From Clostridiaceae bacterium (lineage in GTDB: Bacteria; Bacillota; Clostridia; UBA1212; DUPL01): a DNA stretch of 9,465 nt. Position 1 is the stretch's first letter. Every line of letters starts with the position of its first letter. The position numbers were made by a program, and so were the translations under genes. A model generated the notes under the pieces. That model did no database searches, had not been told where the DNA came from, and saw only the letters and a list, made by a program, of their open reading frames with translations. This document shows, in pieces, positions 1-7,020 of the stretch. The stretch lies in assembly GCA_012522035.1 (NCBI GenBank), contig JAAYLF010000032.1, forward strand, positions 1-9,465, given 5' to 3'.

Positions 1-470
1 ATCAGTTTATCGCAATGGCGGGTTGTGACGGAAGGCAGAAGTCCAGAAGCTATTATACTGAGTTTGCACAGGCTCTTCCAAAGGATACAGTAATCCTTAC
101 AGCTGGTTGTGCAAAATACAGATACAACAAGCTGGATTTGGGCGATATTGGCGGCATTCCAAGAGTTCTTGATGCAGGACAGTGCAACGACTCTTACTCC
201 CTTGCCCTCATAGCTCTCAAACTTAAAGAAGTGTTTGAACTTGAAGACGTAAACCAGCTCCCAATAGTGTATAACATAGCATGGTATGAGCAGAAAGCAG
301 TCATTGTACTTCTGGCACTATTATACCTTGGAGTTAAAAACATCCATCTTGGTCCAACACTTCCTGCATTCCTATCACCGAATGTTGCTAAAGTTCTGGT
401 TGAGAACTTTGGTATATCAGGAATAGGAACCGTGGAGGAGGATATTGAGAATCTTGTAAAGGCAGGCTAA
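1..470 (+). CDS. hcp: Hybrid cluster protein (hydroxylamine reductase), C-terminal part
   Basis: This is the last 156 or so codons of a gene that begins before the window; the frame is already open at base 3, so the ATG at 15 is internal. The ligands of the hybrid Fe-S-O cluster are all visible with family spacing: the persulfide-type Cys in AGCDGR (codon at 24), Cys in AGCAKYR (codon at 108), Cys in GQCNDSYS (codon at 183), and Glu and Lys in WYEQKAV (codons at 288 and 294). Spacings of 28, 25, 35 and 2 residues match those I recall for the Desulfovibrio protein. The cytoplasmic enzyme reduces hydroxylamine in vitro and is linked to nitric oxide and nitrosative stress in anaerobes. The N-terminal Cys cluster lies outside the window, so the class cannot be assigned. 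It ends in TAA and is followed by its own terminator. Confidence 0.95.
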   Translation, partial: QFIAMAGCDGRQKSRSYYTEFAQALPKDTVILTAGCAKYRYNKLDLGDIGGIPRVLDAGQCNDSYSLALIALKLKEVFELEDVNQLPIVYNIAWYEQKAVIVLLALLYLGVKNIHLGPTLPAFLSPNVAKVLVENFGISGIGTVEEDIENLVKAG

Positions 471-488
471 GATGGTTTATATAGATGG

Positions 489-519
489 AGCAGTGGGATT
501 GTTGTCCTGCTGCTTTTTT
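489..519 (+). terminator. Intrinsic terminator of hcp
   Basis: The arms AGCAGTGGGA (489-498) and TCCTGCTGCT (505-514) form a 10-bp stem with two G-U pairs around a TTGTTG loop, followed directly by a run of six T (514-519). It lies 18 nt after the hcp stop codon and separates hcp from the next gene. Confidence 0.85.
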
Positions 520-598
520 GTTTATAGCGGTTTTAACTGAAAATCAGCAAGAACTCTCCCATCCTCAATAACATACTAAACAAATCTCATAGTCTATT

Positions 599-625
599 TT
601 GAATTATCTCCCGTTCTGGTATAAT
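599..625 (+). promoter_or_regulatory. Sigma-A type promoter of the ZIP transporter gene
   Basis: A perfect -10 box TATAAT (620-625) is preceded by TGG, giving an extended -10. TTGAAT (599-604) serves as a -35 with a short 15-bp spacer, which the extended -10 could compensate. Transcription would start near 632, leaving a leader of about 30 nt. The 8-bp palindrome ATACGTAT (626-633) overlaps the start site; no recognisable Fur, Zur or MntR operator could be made out. The rest of the 471-661 gap holds nothing else that I can support. Confidence 0.7.
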
Positions 626-661
626 ATACGTATGCAAGTACAATGAACAAGGAGTGACGGT

Positions 662-1471
662 ATGGACTTGGGGTTTTCTAACACTATAATAGCCTTTGGA
701 ATAACTTTATTGGCAGGTCTTGCAACAGGAATTGGAAGCTTGCTTGCATTCTACACAAAGAGGACAAATGAGAAGTTTCTTGCCGCTACATTGGGTTTTT
801 CTGCAGGTGTTATGATTTATGTGTCCTTGGTTGAGATTTTTGCAGAGGCAAAAAGCTCCCTTATTGAAGAACTTGGAGCTAAAAAGGGCTATTGGGTTTG
901 TGTGATATCCTTTTTTGCGGGCATAGCATTAATTGCGTTAATAGACAAACTTGTTCCTCAAAAAGAAAACCCTCATGAAATGAGGGATGTTAATGAAATG
1001 GACAAGAAAGTGGATAATGATTCACTTCTTAGAATGGGTCTTTTTTCAGCACTTGCCATTGCAATACACAACTTTCCTGAGGGTATTGCAACATTCATGA
1101 GTGCAATACAGGATCCGAAACTAGGTATCAGTATTGCCGTAGCAGTTGCAATACACAATATTCCGGAGGGAATAGCAGTATCCATTCCTGTATACTATGC
1201 CACAGGAAATAGAAAGAAGGCTTTCATGTATTCCTTTTTGTCCGGTCTGTCAGAGCCCTTGGGAGCAATTGTAGGATTCATACTTCTTAGGAGGTTTATC
1301 TCTCCATCGTTATTCGGAATTATATTTGCTTCAGTTGCAGGCATTATGGTATATATTTCTCTTGATGAGTTAATGCCTACGGCCGAGAAATATGGTCACC
1401 ACCATATTTCAATTTACGGGCTGATTGCAGGAATGGCTGTAATGGCTTTAAGTTTATTAATGTTCGCCTAA
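662..1471 (+). CDS. zupT: ZIP family divalent metal transporter (ZupT-like)
   Basis: A 269-residue inner membrane protein with about eight hydrophobic spans, the usual size for bacterial ZupT. The two metal-site signatures are both present: AIHNFPEG (His136, Asn137, Glu140) and AIHNIPEG (His165, Asn166, Glu169), followed by SGLSEPLGA (194-202) and ISLDELMPTAEKYGHHH near residues 232-248. Known relatives import zinc and, less specifically, iron, manganese or cobalt; which metal is carried here cannot be read from the sequence. The variable loop between spans 3 and 4 (about 102-121) is charged but has only one His. The start is supported by AAGGAG at 649-654, 7 nt upstream. It appears monocistronic, with its own promoter and the bidirectional terminator at 1669-1707 as its end. 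Its last 15 nt overlap a small opposing reading frame. Confidence 0.93.
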   Translation: MDLGFSNTIIAFGITLLAGLATGIGSLLAFYTKRTNEKFLAATLGFSAGVMIYVSLVEIFAEAKSSLIEELGAKKGYWVCVISFFAGIALIALIDKLVPQKENPHEMRDVNEMDKKVDNDSLLRMGLFSALAIAIHNFPEGIATFMSAIQDPKLGISIAVAVAIHNIPEGIAVSIPVYYATGNRKKAFMYSFLSGLSEPLGAIVGFILLRRFISPSLFGIIFASVAGIMVYISLDELMPTAEKYGHHHISIYGLIAGMAVMALSLLMFA

Positions 1472-1612
1472 TTGATTAACTATTGGCTCCGCATTTGGTA
1501 TTGTATCTGGTTCGTTTTCCTTTGGTTTGTCTGGTATTATTGGTCGCTTTAAAGGATCTGGAGGATATATTTCAGGTTTCATTGGTCTGCTTGGTATTTT
1601 GTCTTCAAACAT
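1457..1612 (-). CDS. Possible small proline-rich protein, 51 residues
   Basis: I do not recognise this protein. The frame reads from ATG at 1612 to TAA at 1457-1459 and begins MFEDKIPSRPMKPEIYPP. It has 11 prolines in 51 residues, mostly spaced two to five residues apart, many lysines, aspartates and glutamates, no membrane segment and no cysteine, so a disordered cytoplasmic peptide is likely if it is made. AAAGGA (1621-1626) lies 8 nt before the start, a reasonable ribosome binding site. It follows the terminator of the opp operon, so it needs readthrough or its own promoter; TATAAT at 1660-1665 is a candidate -10 but no -35 fits it. It overlaps the 3' end of zupT by 15 nt and is antisense to the zupT 3' untranslated region. 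It could be a chance frame. Confidence 0.4.
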   Translation of the reverse strand: MFEDKIPSRPMKPEIYPPDPLKRPIIPDKPKENEPDTIPNAEPIVNQLGEH

Positions 1613-1668
1613 AATAGTCATCCTTTCATGTTTTTGTTAGTTTATCTTCTATGGATGAAATTATACAT

Positions 1669-1707
1669 AAAAAAACCACCATCTGCTTTCGCAGGTGGTG
1701 TTTTTTT
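1669..1707. terminator. Bidirectional terminator between zupT and the opp operon
   Basis: The arms CACCATCTGC (1677-1686) and GCAGGTGGTG (1691-1700) form a 10-bp stem with one G-U pair in the + orientation. An A7 run (1669-1675) and a T7 run (1701-1707) flank it, so both strands yield a hairpin with a U tail. Read on the minus strand the loop is GAAA, a stable GNRA tetraloop, and the hairpin follows the stop codon of the last opp operon gene at once. It also ends zupT transcription about 200 nt after the zupT stop. Confidence 0.9.
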
Positions 1708-1708
1708 G

Positions 1709-2011
1709 TCAACTCCAAAGAAGGTAAAAAAACAGAATGACTAAAAAATATATTAAGATGAAAACGGTTCCGATTACGAGCCCTGCAAGTAGGGCGGACC
1801 TCATTATGATAAACGTTTCTTTCCTAGAAAGAGGAGGCTGTGGATTCATATCCACTTCATTCTTCTTTTCAGATTCTTTTTCCGCTTTTGGTCTTTCTCT
1901 CTTTAGTGGAGCAAACCATTTAAGGCCCGGTTCATATTCGAAATCCATGTTGGCTATAACTCTGCCGTCATCATCATTGTACGTTTTCTTCTTCTTTGAC
2001 TTCCGGTTCAT
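1709..2011 (-). CDS. Small single-span membrane protein at the end of the opp operon, unknown function
   Basis: A 100-residue protein. Its N-terminal 65 residues are hydrophilic: a basic run MNRKSKKKKT, then YNDDDGRVIANMDF (11-24), then a Lys/Glu-rich linker with a short proline patch near 57-60. A single strongly hydrophobic segment (about 69-98) ends two residues from the C-terminus. By the positive-inside rule the N-terminus is cytoplasmic and the protein is C-terminally anchored. I chose ATG 2011 because AAGGAG (2019-2024) lies 7 nt upstream; an upstream in-frame ATG at 2047 lacks such a site. The gene starts inside the end of oppF (38-nt overlap), suggesting translational coupling and a role tied to the transporter. 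From memory, the DDDGR-I-A-M motif recurs in small uncharacterised Firmicute membrane proteins, but I cannot name a family. Function is unknown. Confidence 0.8.
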   Translation of the reverse strand: MNRKSKKKKTYNDDDGRVIANMDFEYEPGLKWFAPLKRERPKAEKESEKKNEVDMNPQPPLSRKETFIIMRSALLAGLVIGTVFILIYFLVILFFYLLWS

Positions 2012-3026
2012 TTTCCGTCTCCTTGTTGTACAGATGGCAGACAACATAGTGGTCTTTTTCCATCTCTATTGGCGTTGGAGCAACTTTTGAGCAAATCTCC
2101 ATTCTCTTTGGACACCTTGTGTGGAACTTGCATCCTGAAGGAGGATTTGCTGGTGATGGAAGCGCTCCTGAAAGAACTATTCTCTTCATCTTATAGTTTG
2201 GATCTGGTACAGGAATAGCACTAAACAGAGCTTCCGTATATGGGTGAAGAGGATTACTGAAGATGTCTTCTTTCTTGCCGTACTCAACAATATTACCCAG
2301 GTACATGACTGCAACGGTATCGGATATGTGCTCAACCACGGACAGGTCATGAGATATGAACAGGTAAGTAAGGTTGTACTTCTCCTGCAAATCCATTAAG
2401 AGATTTATAATCTGTGCTTGAATCGACACATCCAGAGCGGATACCGGCTCGTCACACACAATAAACTCAGGATTCAGAGCCAATGCTCTTGCAATGCATA
2501 TTCTCTGTCTTTGTCCACCTGAAAACTCGTGCGGATATCTGTCTTTGTGGTAAGGCATAAGTCCACAGTTGTTCATGATATCATCAATATAGTCGTTGTA
2601 TTCCGCATCCGATACTATCTTGTGCTGCCTTACTGCTTCCCCTATGATTTCTCCTACAGGAAGTCTTGGTGAGAGGGAAGAGTAGGGGTCCTGGAAGATT
2701 ATCTGCATCTTTGGTCTTAACTCTCTCAGCCTTTTCTTGTTGACTGCAAAGACATCTTCTCCCTTAAAGTATACATTGCCTGAAGTCTTTTCAAGAAGCC
2801 TCAGAATGGTTCTTCCTGCTGTGGACTTGCCGCATCCTGACTCACCGACAAGACCCATTGTGGAACCTTTATTTATGCTGAAACTAATTCCATCCACAGC
2901 TTTAACATGTCCTACCGTGCGCTGTATTACACCTGACTTTATTGGAAAGTATTTCTTTAAATCTTTAACTTCTATTATTGGCTGTTCTTCGACATGCTTG
3001 TCTTTTACATCGTTATTTGTTGTCAT
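1974..3026 (-). CDS. oppF: Oligopeptide ABC transporter ATP-binding protein OppF
   Basis: A 350-residue cytoplasmic ATPase subunit. In order: Walker A GESGCGKS (61-68), Q-loop Gln112 in IIFQDPYSSL, signature FSGGQRQR (168-175), Walker B FIVCDE (188-193) and switch His226 in FISHD. The C-terminal region typical of Opp/Dpp ATPases follows, with four cysteines (299, 305, 312, 330) in the pattern that binds an iron-sulfur cluster in some studied relatives. The CDEPVSALD wording and position after the other ATPase gene favour OppF over OppD. The Q-loop neighbourhood reads SLSPRLPV where NPRMTV is more usual. The last 16 residues are an acidic tail. The start at 3026 is set by GGAGG (3033-3037), 6 nt upstream; an ATG at 3062 has no comparable site. 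It overlaps oppD by 14 nt. Confidence 0.95.
   Translation of the reverse strand: MTTNNDVKDKHVEEQPIIEVKDLKKYFPIKSGVIQRTVGHVKAVDGISFSINKGSTMGLVGESGCGKSTAGRTILRLLEKTSGNVYFKGEDVFAVNKKRLRELRPKMQIIFQDPYSSLSPRLPVGEIIGEAVRQHKIVSDAEYNDYIDDIMNNCGLMPYHKDRYPHEFSGGQRQRICIARALALNPEFIVCDEPVSALDVSIQAQIINLLMDLQEKYNLTYLFISHDLSVVEHISDTVAVMYLGNIVEYGKKEDIFSNPLHPYTEALFSAIPVPDPNYKMKRIVLSGALPSPANPPSGCKFHTRCPKRMEICSKVAPTPIEMEKDHYVVCHLYNKETENEPEVKEEENVQ
2019..2024 (-). promoter_or_regulatory. Ribosome binding site of the small membrane protein gene
   Basis: AAGGAG on the minus strand, 7 nt before ATG 2011 and inside the oppF coding region. It decides the start in favour of 2011 over 2047. Confidence 0.75.
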
Positions 3027-4179
3027 CTCTTTCCTCCTTTTCATAGTGATAGCATGCAACACTGAGAGAATCCGTCAGGCTGTAGGTATCTGGATACGGC
3101 CCAGCACACTTTTCAAAGGCCCTGTCGCATCTGTCTCTAAAGAAACAGTAGTTTGGCATGTTGATTGGATTGGGCACCTTTCCAGGGATGCTGTATAACC
3201 TGTTAACTTTCTTGTTGATGGAAGGCTTGCTGTTCATAAGCCCTATTGTATAAGGGTGGGAAGGATTCGAAAATACTTCCGATGCAAGTCCTTGTTCAAC
3301 GACCTTGCCCGCATACATTACTACCACGTAATCAGCCATCTCTGCTATAACACCCAGGTCGTGGGTAATCAGCATAATACTGCTGTTTATCTTGTCCTTA
3401 AGGTTTTTCAACAAATCAAGTATCTGTGCCTGAATTGTAACGTCAAGAGCGGTTGTAGGCTCGTCGGCAATGATAAGCTTTGGATTGCAAGCTAGTGCCA
3501 TGGCTATCATGACTCTCTGCCTCATTCCGCCGGACAGTTCATGCGGATACATTTTGTATACTCCTTTGCTGTTTGCAATTCCAACCATGTCCAAAAGCTC
3601 AATGGTTCTCGCCATTACCTGTTCTTTCTCATATTCAGGATGATGCAGCTCGATTACTTCGTTTATCTGAGCCCCTATTCTAAAAACAGGATTAAGGCTT
3701 GTCATGGGCTCCTGGAATATCATTGATATCTTATTGCCCCTTATTTTCTGCATTTCATCAACGGGCATTTTAGCAATATCATACGCTATATCCTCGTCAT
3801 TGAAGCGGATCGCTCCATCAACAATTTGCCCCTGTGGTCTCTGAACAAGCTGCAGAACAGACAAGCTGGTAACTGACTTGCCGCAACCGGACTCTCCAAC
3901 AACACCCACGGTTTTTCCCTTGGGGATGCTGAACGAAACTCCGTTTACTGCCTTCACGACACCAATGTCTGTAAAGAAGTATGTATGGAGATTGTCTATC
4001 TCCAATACATTGTTTTTATCCTTCATTTCAGTAATATAGTCATCCCTGGTCATCAAAGAGCGCATTCTTTCAAGTTCGCGTGACCTTTTGTAGTTCTCTT
4101 TCGAAATCTTGCGAGACTCTTTTACTGAAATGTAACTAGCCTTTTTCTTATCTTTTTTCTCATTATTGAACAATGCCAT
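3013..4179 (-). CDS. oppD: Oligopeptide ABC transporter ATP-binding protein OppD
   Basis: A 388-residue cytoplasmic ATPase that pairs with OppF. In order: Walker A GESGCGKS (95-102), Q-loop Gln156 in MIFQEPMTSLNP, signature LSGGMRQR (215-222), Walker B LIIADE (235-240), switch His273 in LITHD, then the Opp/Dpp C-terminal region with cysteines 345, 351, 358 and 376, spaced as in OppF and likely to form an iron-sulfur site as in some relatives. The ABC domain begins only near residue 58: the first 55 or so residues are a charged, probably helical extension (Lys, Arg, Glu rich) absent from typical OppD. The start at 4179 has AGGTGA 6 nt upstream, while later ATGs (residues 43 and 52) lack good sites, so the extension is probably real. 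The gene begins 10 nt after the oppC stop. Confidence 0.95.
   Translation of the reverse strand: MALFNNEKKDKKKASYISVKESRKISKENYKRSRELERMRSLMTRDDYITEMKDKNNVLEIDNLHTYFFTDIGVVKAVNGVSFSIPKGKTVGVVGESGCGKSVTSLSVLQLVQRPQGQIVDGAIRFNDEDIAYDIAKMPVDEMQKIRGNKISMIFQEPMTSLNPVFRIGAQINEVIELHHPEYEKEQVMARTIELLDMVGIANSKGVYKMYPHELSGGMRQRVMIAMALACNPKLIIADEPTTALDVTIQAQILDLLKNLKDKINSSIMLITHDLGVIAEMADYVVVMYAGKVVEQGLASEVFSNPSHPYTIGLMNSKPSINKKVNRLYSIPGKVPNPINMPNYCFFRDRCDRAFEKCAGPYPDTYSLTDSLSVACYHYEKEERDDNK
3033..3037 (-). promoter_or_regulatory. Ribosome binding site of oppF
   Basis: GGAGG within AAAAGGAGG on the minus strand, 6 nt before ATG 3026 and inside the last codons of oppD. It fixes the oppF start 36 nt inside the longest possible frame. 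Confidence 0.85.
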
Positions 4180-4189
4180 TAATTATCAC

Positions 4190-5995
4190 CTATCTCTTCA
4201 TTTTGGGGTCGAACGCATCTCTTAGACCGTCGCCGATAAAGTTGAATCCCATAACGGTTATCAGTATCAGGAATCCCGCAGGTATCCAAACAAACCAGTA
4301 GTTCTTAAGAACGTGAATGTCAGTAACGTCATTTATTATATTACCCCAAGAAGCGTATGGGAACTTTACACCTATACCCAGGAAGCTGAGTGTGGATTCT
4401 GTAAGGATGATGCTGCCAAGTCCCATTGTTGCCAAAACAATCAGCTGTGGAATTACGTTTGGCACAAGGTGCCTGAAAATTCTTCTTGTTGCAGTTAGTC
4501 CTGTTGCTTCTGCAGCAATCATGAACTCCTGTTCTCTCAACGATAGAATCTGACCTCTAACCATTCTGGCAATACCAGGCCATCCGAGAATACCCATTAT
4601 GACCATCAGCCACAAGATACGATCAGTTGGGTGAACCTTCTTCTTATCCATTACGGAACCAAGAATGATTATCAAAGGTATTACAGGTATGCAGTTGAAT
4701 ATGTCAACTATACGCATGATAAGGTTGTCCACCCAACCTGAGAAGTAACCTGCTATACCGCCTAGTATTACTCCGATTACTATTTCTATAGCTATGACTA
4801 TAAATCCAATAATTAATGATACTCTGCCACCGTACATCAGTCTTGTAAGAATATCCATTCCATTTCTATCAGTTCCAAGCCAGTGTATTGATGATGGTGG
4901 AGAGTAGGACTTCAATACCCTTGTTACCTGCATGTTCTTTACCAGGTATTCATTGTCCTTGGGATATATCTTAAACTCGGTTTCTTCATTTTTATCATCT
5001 ATTGAAATAAATTTCTCCTGTTTTGCAAGTACTGATTCCTTTAAAGCTTCCTTGAACTCTATGGAAAGGAACATATCCTGCATGCTTGGTGAAACTATGA
5101 AGTTAGTAGCTTTGGCGTATTCCTTTTCTCCGTTTTCGTCAACCTTGTAAATTTTGAATTCGTCGCCATCCTTCTCAAACCTGTACGTGACATCATTTAC
5201 TGTAAACGTGTCTGCACCTTCAGTATTGAAAGCTGTTTCTGCAAAAAGTTTGAAATTATAATCAAATACAGTATCTTGTTCATATGCATCGTAAACCAGC
5301 TTGGATGCGATGGCAATATCGCTAGCCACTGATATGGTGGACGTTCTTCCCTGAGCTTTAATAACATAGGTTTTTCCTTCAAAGGATAATTGGGTTTTGG
5401 ACTCCTTCATTGTGCTAACAATGGCATCCTTAAGCTCATCCGTTATTTCGTAGCCATTAACAGCGGTGAAAACCAAATCATCCCCAACCCTCATGACGTT
5501 TTCGGCTACTGGAACAAGTTCAGAAATCTTGTGAAAGTTCTCAGTCACACTGTCTATAAAGTATGAGAGATGATTACCATCTATAAAGGTTGTCTCTTTT
5601 TTGTTCAACGCCAGTACAAAATTAGCTCTTGCTGTAGAAGAAAAGGTGATATCCGATTTGTAATCGAACTTGTATTCCTTGTTGAAAGAGCCACTTGCAA
5701 AGTCCTTCATCATTTCTTCAGTAGTGTAAAATCTCTGGTCCTCTCCATATGGACTTATTAATCCTCCCACAAATGCAAACAGAAACATTGAGGCTATGAT
5801 AATGAGACCTGCAATGGCAAGCTTGTTTCTAAAGAACCTCTTCATAACGAGCATGGTGGGGGAGAGCACTTTTATACGTGCTTCGTCATCCAGGGCATCA
5901 GACCTGTCTTCGCTGACGAAATCCTCTCTTATTACTCTTTTTGAATCTATATCGTCCGTGTTCAACGGCTTGTTTTCATATTCATTATTGGCCAT
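4190..5995 (-). CDS. oppC: Oligopeptide ABC transporter permease OppC with a large extracytoplasmic insertion
   Basis: A 601-residue membrane subunit, twice the usual 290-310. Residues 1-45 are a charged cytoplasmic segment; 46-80 form the typical OppC N-terminal region (LSPTMLVMKRFFRNKLA, then span 1); SPYGEDQ follows at 81-87. The family normally continues soon after with HWLGTD, but here that motif (371-376) comes about 280 residues later. The intervening block (about 85-365) is soluble, mixed alpha/beta in appearance, has no cysteine and no membrane span, and must lie outside the cell. After it the permease core is normal: spans near 393-414, 427-447, 461-477, 515-541 and 570-592, with the ATPase-coupling EAA loop at 494-513 (AAEATGLTATRRIFRHLVPN). 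AGGAGG (6001-6006) lies 5 nt before the start. The frame is continuous, so this is not an artefact of a missed stop. Confidence 0.93.
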   Translation of the reverse strand: MANNEYENKPLNTDDIDSKRVIREDFVSEDRSDALDDEARIKVLSPTMLVMKRFFRNKLAIAGLIIIASMFLFAFVGGLISPYGEDQRFYTTEEMMKDFASGSFNKEYKFDYKSDITFSSTARANFVLALNKKETTFIDGNHLSYFIDSVTENFHKISELVPVAENVMRVGDDLVFTAVNGYEITDELKDAIVSTMKESKTQLSFEGKTYVIKAQGRTSTISVASDIAIASKLVYDAYEQDTVFDYNFKLFAETAFNTEGADTFTVNDVTYRFEKDGDEFKIYKVDENGEKEYAKATNFIVSPSMQDMFLSIEFKEALKESVLAKQEKFISIDDKNEETEFKIYPKDNEYLVKNMQVTRVLKSYSPPSSIHWLGTDRNGMDILTRLMYGGRVSLIIGFIVIAIEIVIGVILGGIAGYFSGWVDNLIMRIVDIFNCIPVIPLIIILGSVMDKKKVHPTDRILWLMVIMGILGWPGIARMVRGQILSLREQEFMIAAEATGLTATRRIFRHLVPNVIPQLIVLATMGLGSIILTESTLSFLGIGVKFPYASWGNIINDVTDIHVLKNYWFVWIPAGFLILITVMGFNFIGDGLRDAFDPKMKR

Positions 5996-6021
5996 GGTTC
6001 CCTCCTATATCACGTAAAACA

Positions 6022-7008
6022 TTAACTTATTCTGACGCGTGGGTCGACTATTGCGTACATAATATCTGCAATCAAGGTACCGAGTAGCGTTAGCATCGCA
6101 AGAAATGTGAGATAAAACATTGTAAATGGAATATCCCCGTGTACCATGGCATCATACGATATCCTACCTATACCTTCTATCTGGAACAATGTCTCTGTAA
6201 TCATTGCTCCTGAAAACAGACTTGGTATTGTTCCACCCAATATGGTAACAATGGGTATCAATGTATTTCTAAAAGCGTGTTTGTTGATTACTTTCGATTC
6301 TGACAGACCTTTTGCCCGTGCAGTACGAATATAGTCAGCATTGAGCACTTCCAGCATGTTTGTTCTGGTGTACCTCATAAGACTACCAATGTTGACAATT
6401 ACCAAAGTCATTATGGGCATCACATTGTGCGAAGCAATATCAAGGAATTTGCCCCATGTGCTAAGCTGGTTGTAAAATTTGCCTACACTGCCGTATAATT
6501 CAAACCAACCCAGTTTTACTGAGAAAACAAGTTTCAACAGGGTAGCAAAGAAGAAAGTAGGCAGGGATATTCCGATCAACGCCACTACAGTAACTGCATA
6601 GTCTGTCTTACTGTATTGTTTTCTTGCTGACAGAATACCTAAAGGTATTGCAATTAAAACTTCCAGGATAAATGCTACAGCACCCAGGAAAAACGAGTTC
6701 CAGATAACATCTGCAAACTTAGCAGTAACTTTTCCTGTATAGTACCATGTGTCGCCAAACTTGCCACGTACGGCATTTGACAGCCATTTGAAATACCCAA
6801 TCAATATAGGGTCGTCAAGACCATATACGGAGTTTAGCTGTTGCTTAAGTTCCTGATAGCTAAGAGCACCTTGCTTCTGTGACATTTCTCTCGCCATTGA
6901 ATCAACATAGGATGTTGGTATAAAACGCATTATTGTATAAATGATGAGTGCAACAAAAAACAATATGAATACACTAAGCAGCAATCTTTTTATAATAAAT
7001 TTCCACAT
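6022..7008 (-). CDS. oppB: Oligopeptide ABC transporter permease OppB
   Basis: A 328-residue membrane subunit of normal family length. It opens MWKFIIKRLLLSVFILF with span 1 at about 8-29, then an extracytoplasmic region containing YGLDDPILIGYFKWLSN (62-78) and GKFGDTW (82-88), both typical of OppB. Further spans lie near 101-127, 137-165, 193-212, 252-275 and 297-320. The EAA loop that contacts an ATPase is TARAKGLSESKVINKHAFRN (229-248), and the C-terminus DPRVRIS is typical. I chose ATG 7008 because AGAGGG (7015-7020) lies 6 nt upstream and the homology starts there; an ATG at 7062 would place the first codons in the intergenic hairpin. It forms the pore with OppC, whose gene starts 26 nt downstream. 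Confidence 0.95.
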   Translation of the reverse strand: MWKFIIKRLLLSVFILFFVALIIYTIMRFIPTSYVDSMAREMSQKQGALSYQELKQQLNSVYGLDDPILIGYFKWLSNAVRGKFGDTWYYTGKVTAKFADVIWNSFFLGAVAFILEVLIAIPLGILSARKQYSKTDYAVTVVALIGISLPTFFFATLLKLVFSVKLGWFELYGSVGKFYNQLSTWGKFLDIASHNVMPIMTLVIVNIGSLMRYTRTNMLEVLNADYIRTARAKGLSESKVINKHAFRNTLIPIVTILGGTIPSLFSGAMITETLFQIEGIGRISYDAMVHGDIPFTMFYLTFLAMLTLLGTLIADIMYAIVDPRVRIS

Positions 7009-7014
7009 ATCAAT

Positions 7015-7020
7015 CCCTCT
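7015..7020 (-). promoter_or_regulatory. Ribosome binding site of oppB
   Basis: AGAGGG on the minus strand, 6 nt before ATG 7008 and just after the A/T-rich tail of the intergenic hairpins. It rejects the longer frame beginning at 7062. Confidence 0.7.

Noticed and set aside
1660..1712. Promoter for the proline-rich frame from TTGACA (1707-1712) and TATAAT (1660-1665) on the minus strand
   Set aside because: The two boxes are 41 nt apart, far from the required 16-18, and no -35 fits the TATAAT. TTGACA here overlaps the stop codon of the preceding gene.
1737..2090. Open + strand frame of 117 codons opposite the small membrane protein
   Set aside because: It is antisense to the supported operon genes, has no ribosome binding site, and its hydrophobic or Phe/Ser-rich content is explained by the complement of Lys/Glu-rich codons.
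2737..3198. Open + strand frame of 153 codons across the oppD/oppF junction
   Set aside because: Both strands cannot be explained as coding here; the minus strand carries clear ABC ATPase motifs and the + frame has no recognisable feature.
4901..5743. OppC insert as a fusion caused by a sequencing error or inserted mobile element
   Set aside because: The frame is open throughout, no terminal repeats or transposase-like residues are seen, and the permease motifs resume intact after the block.
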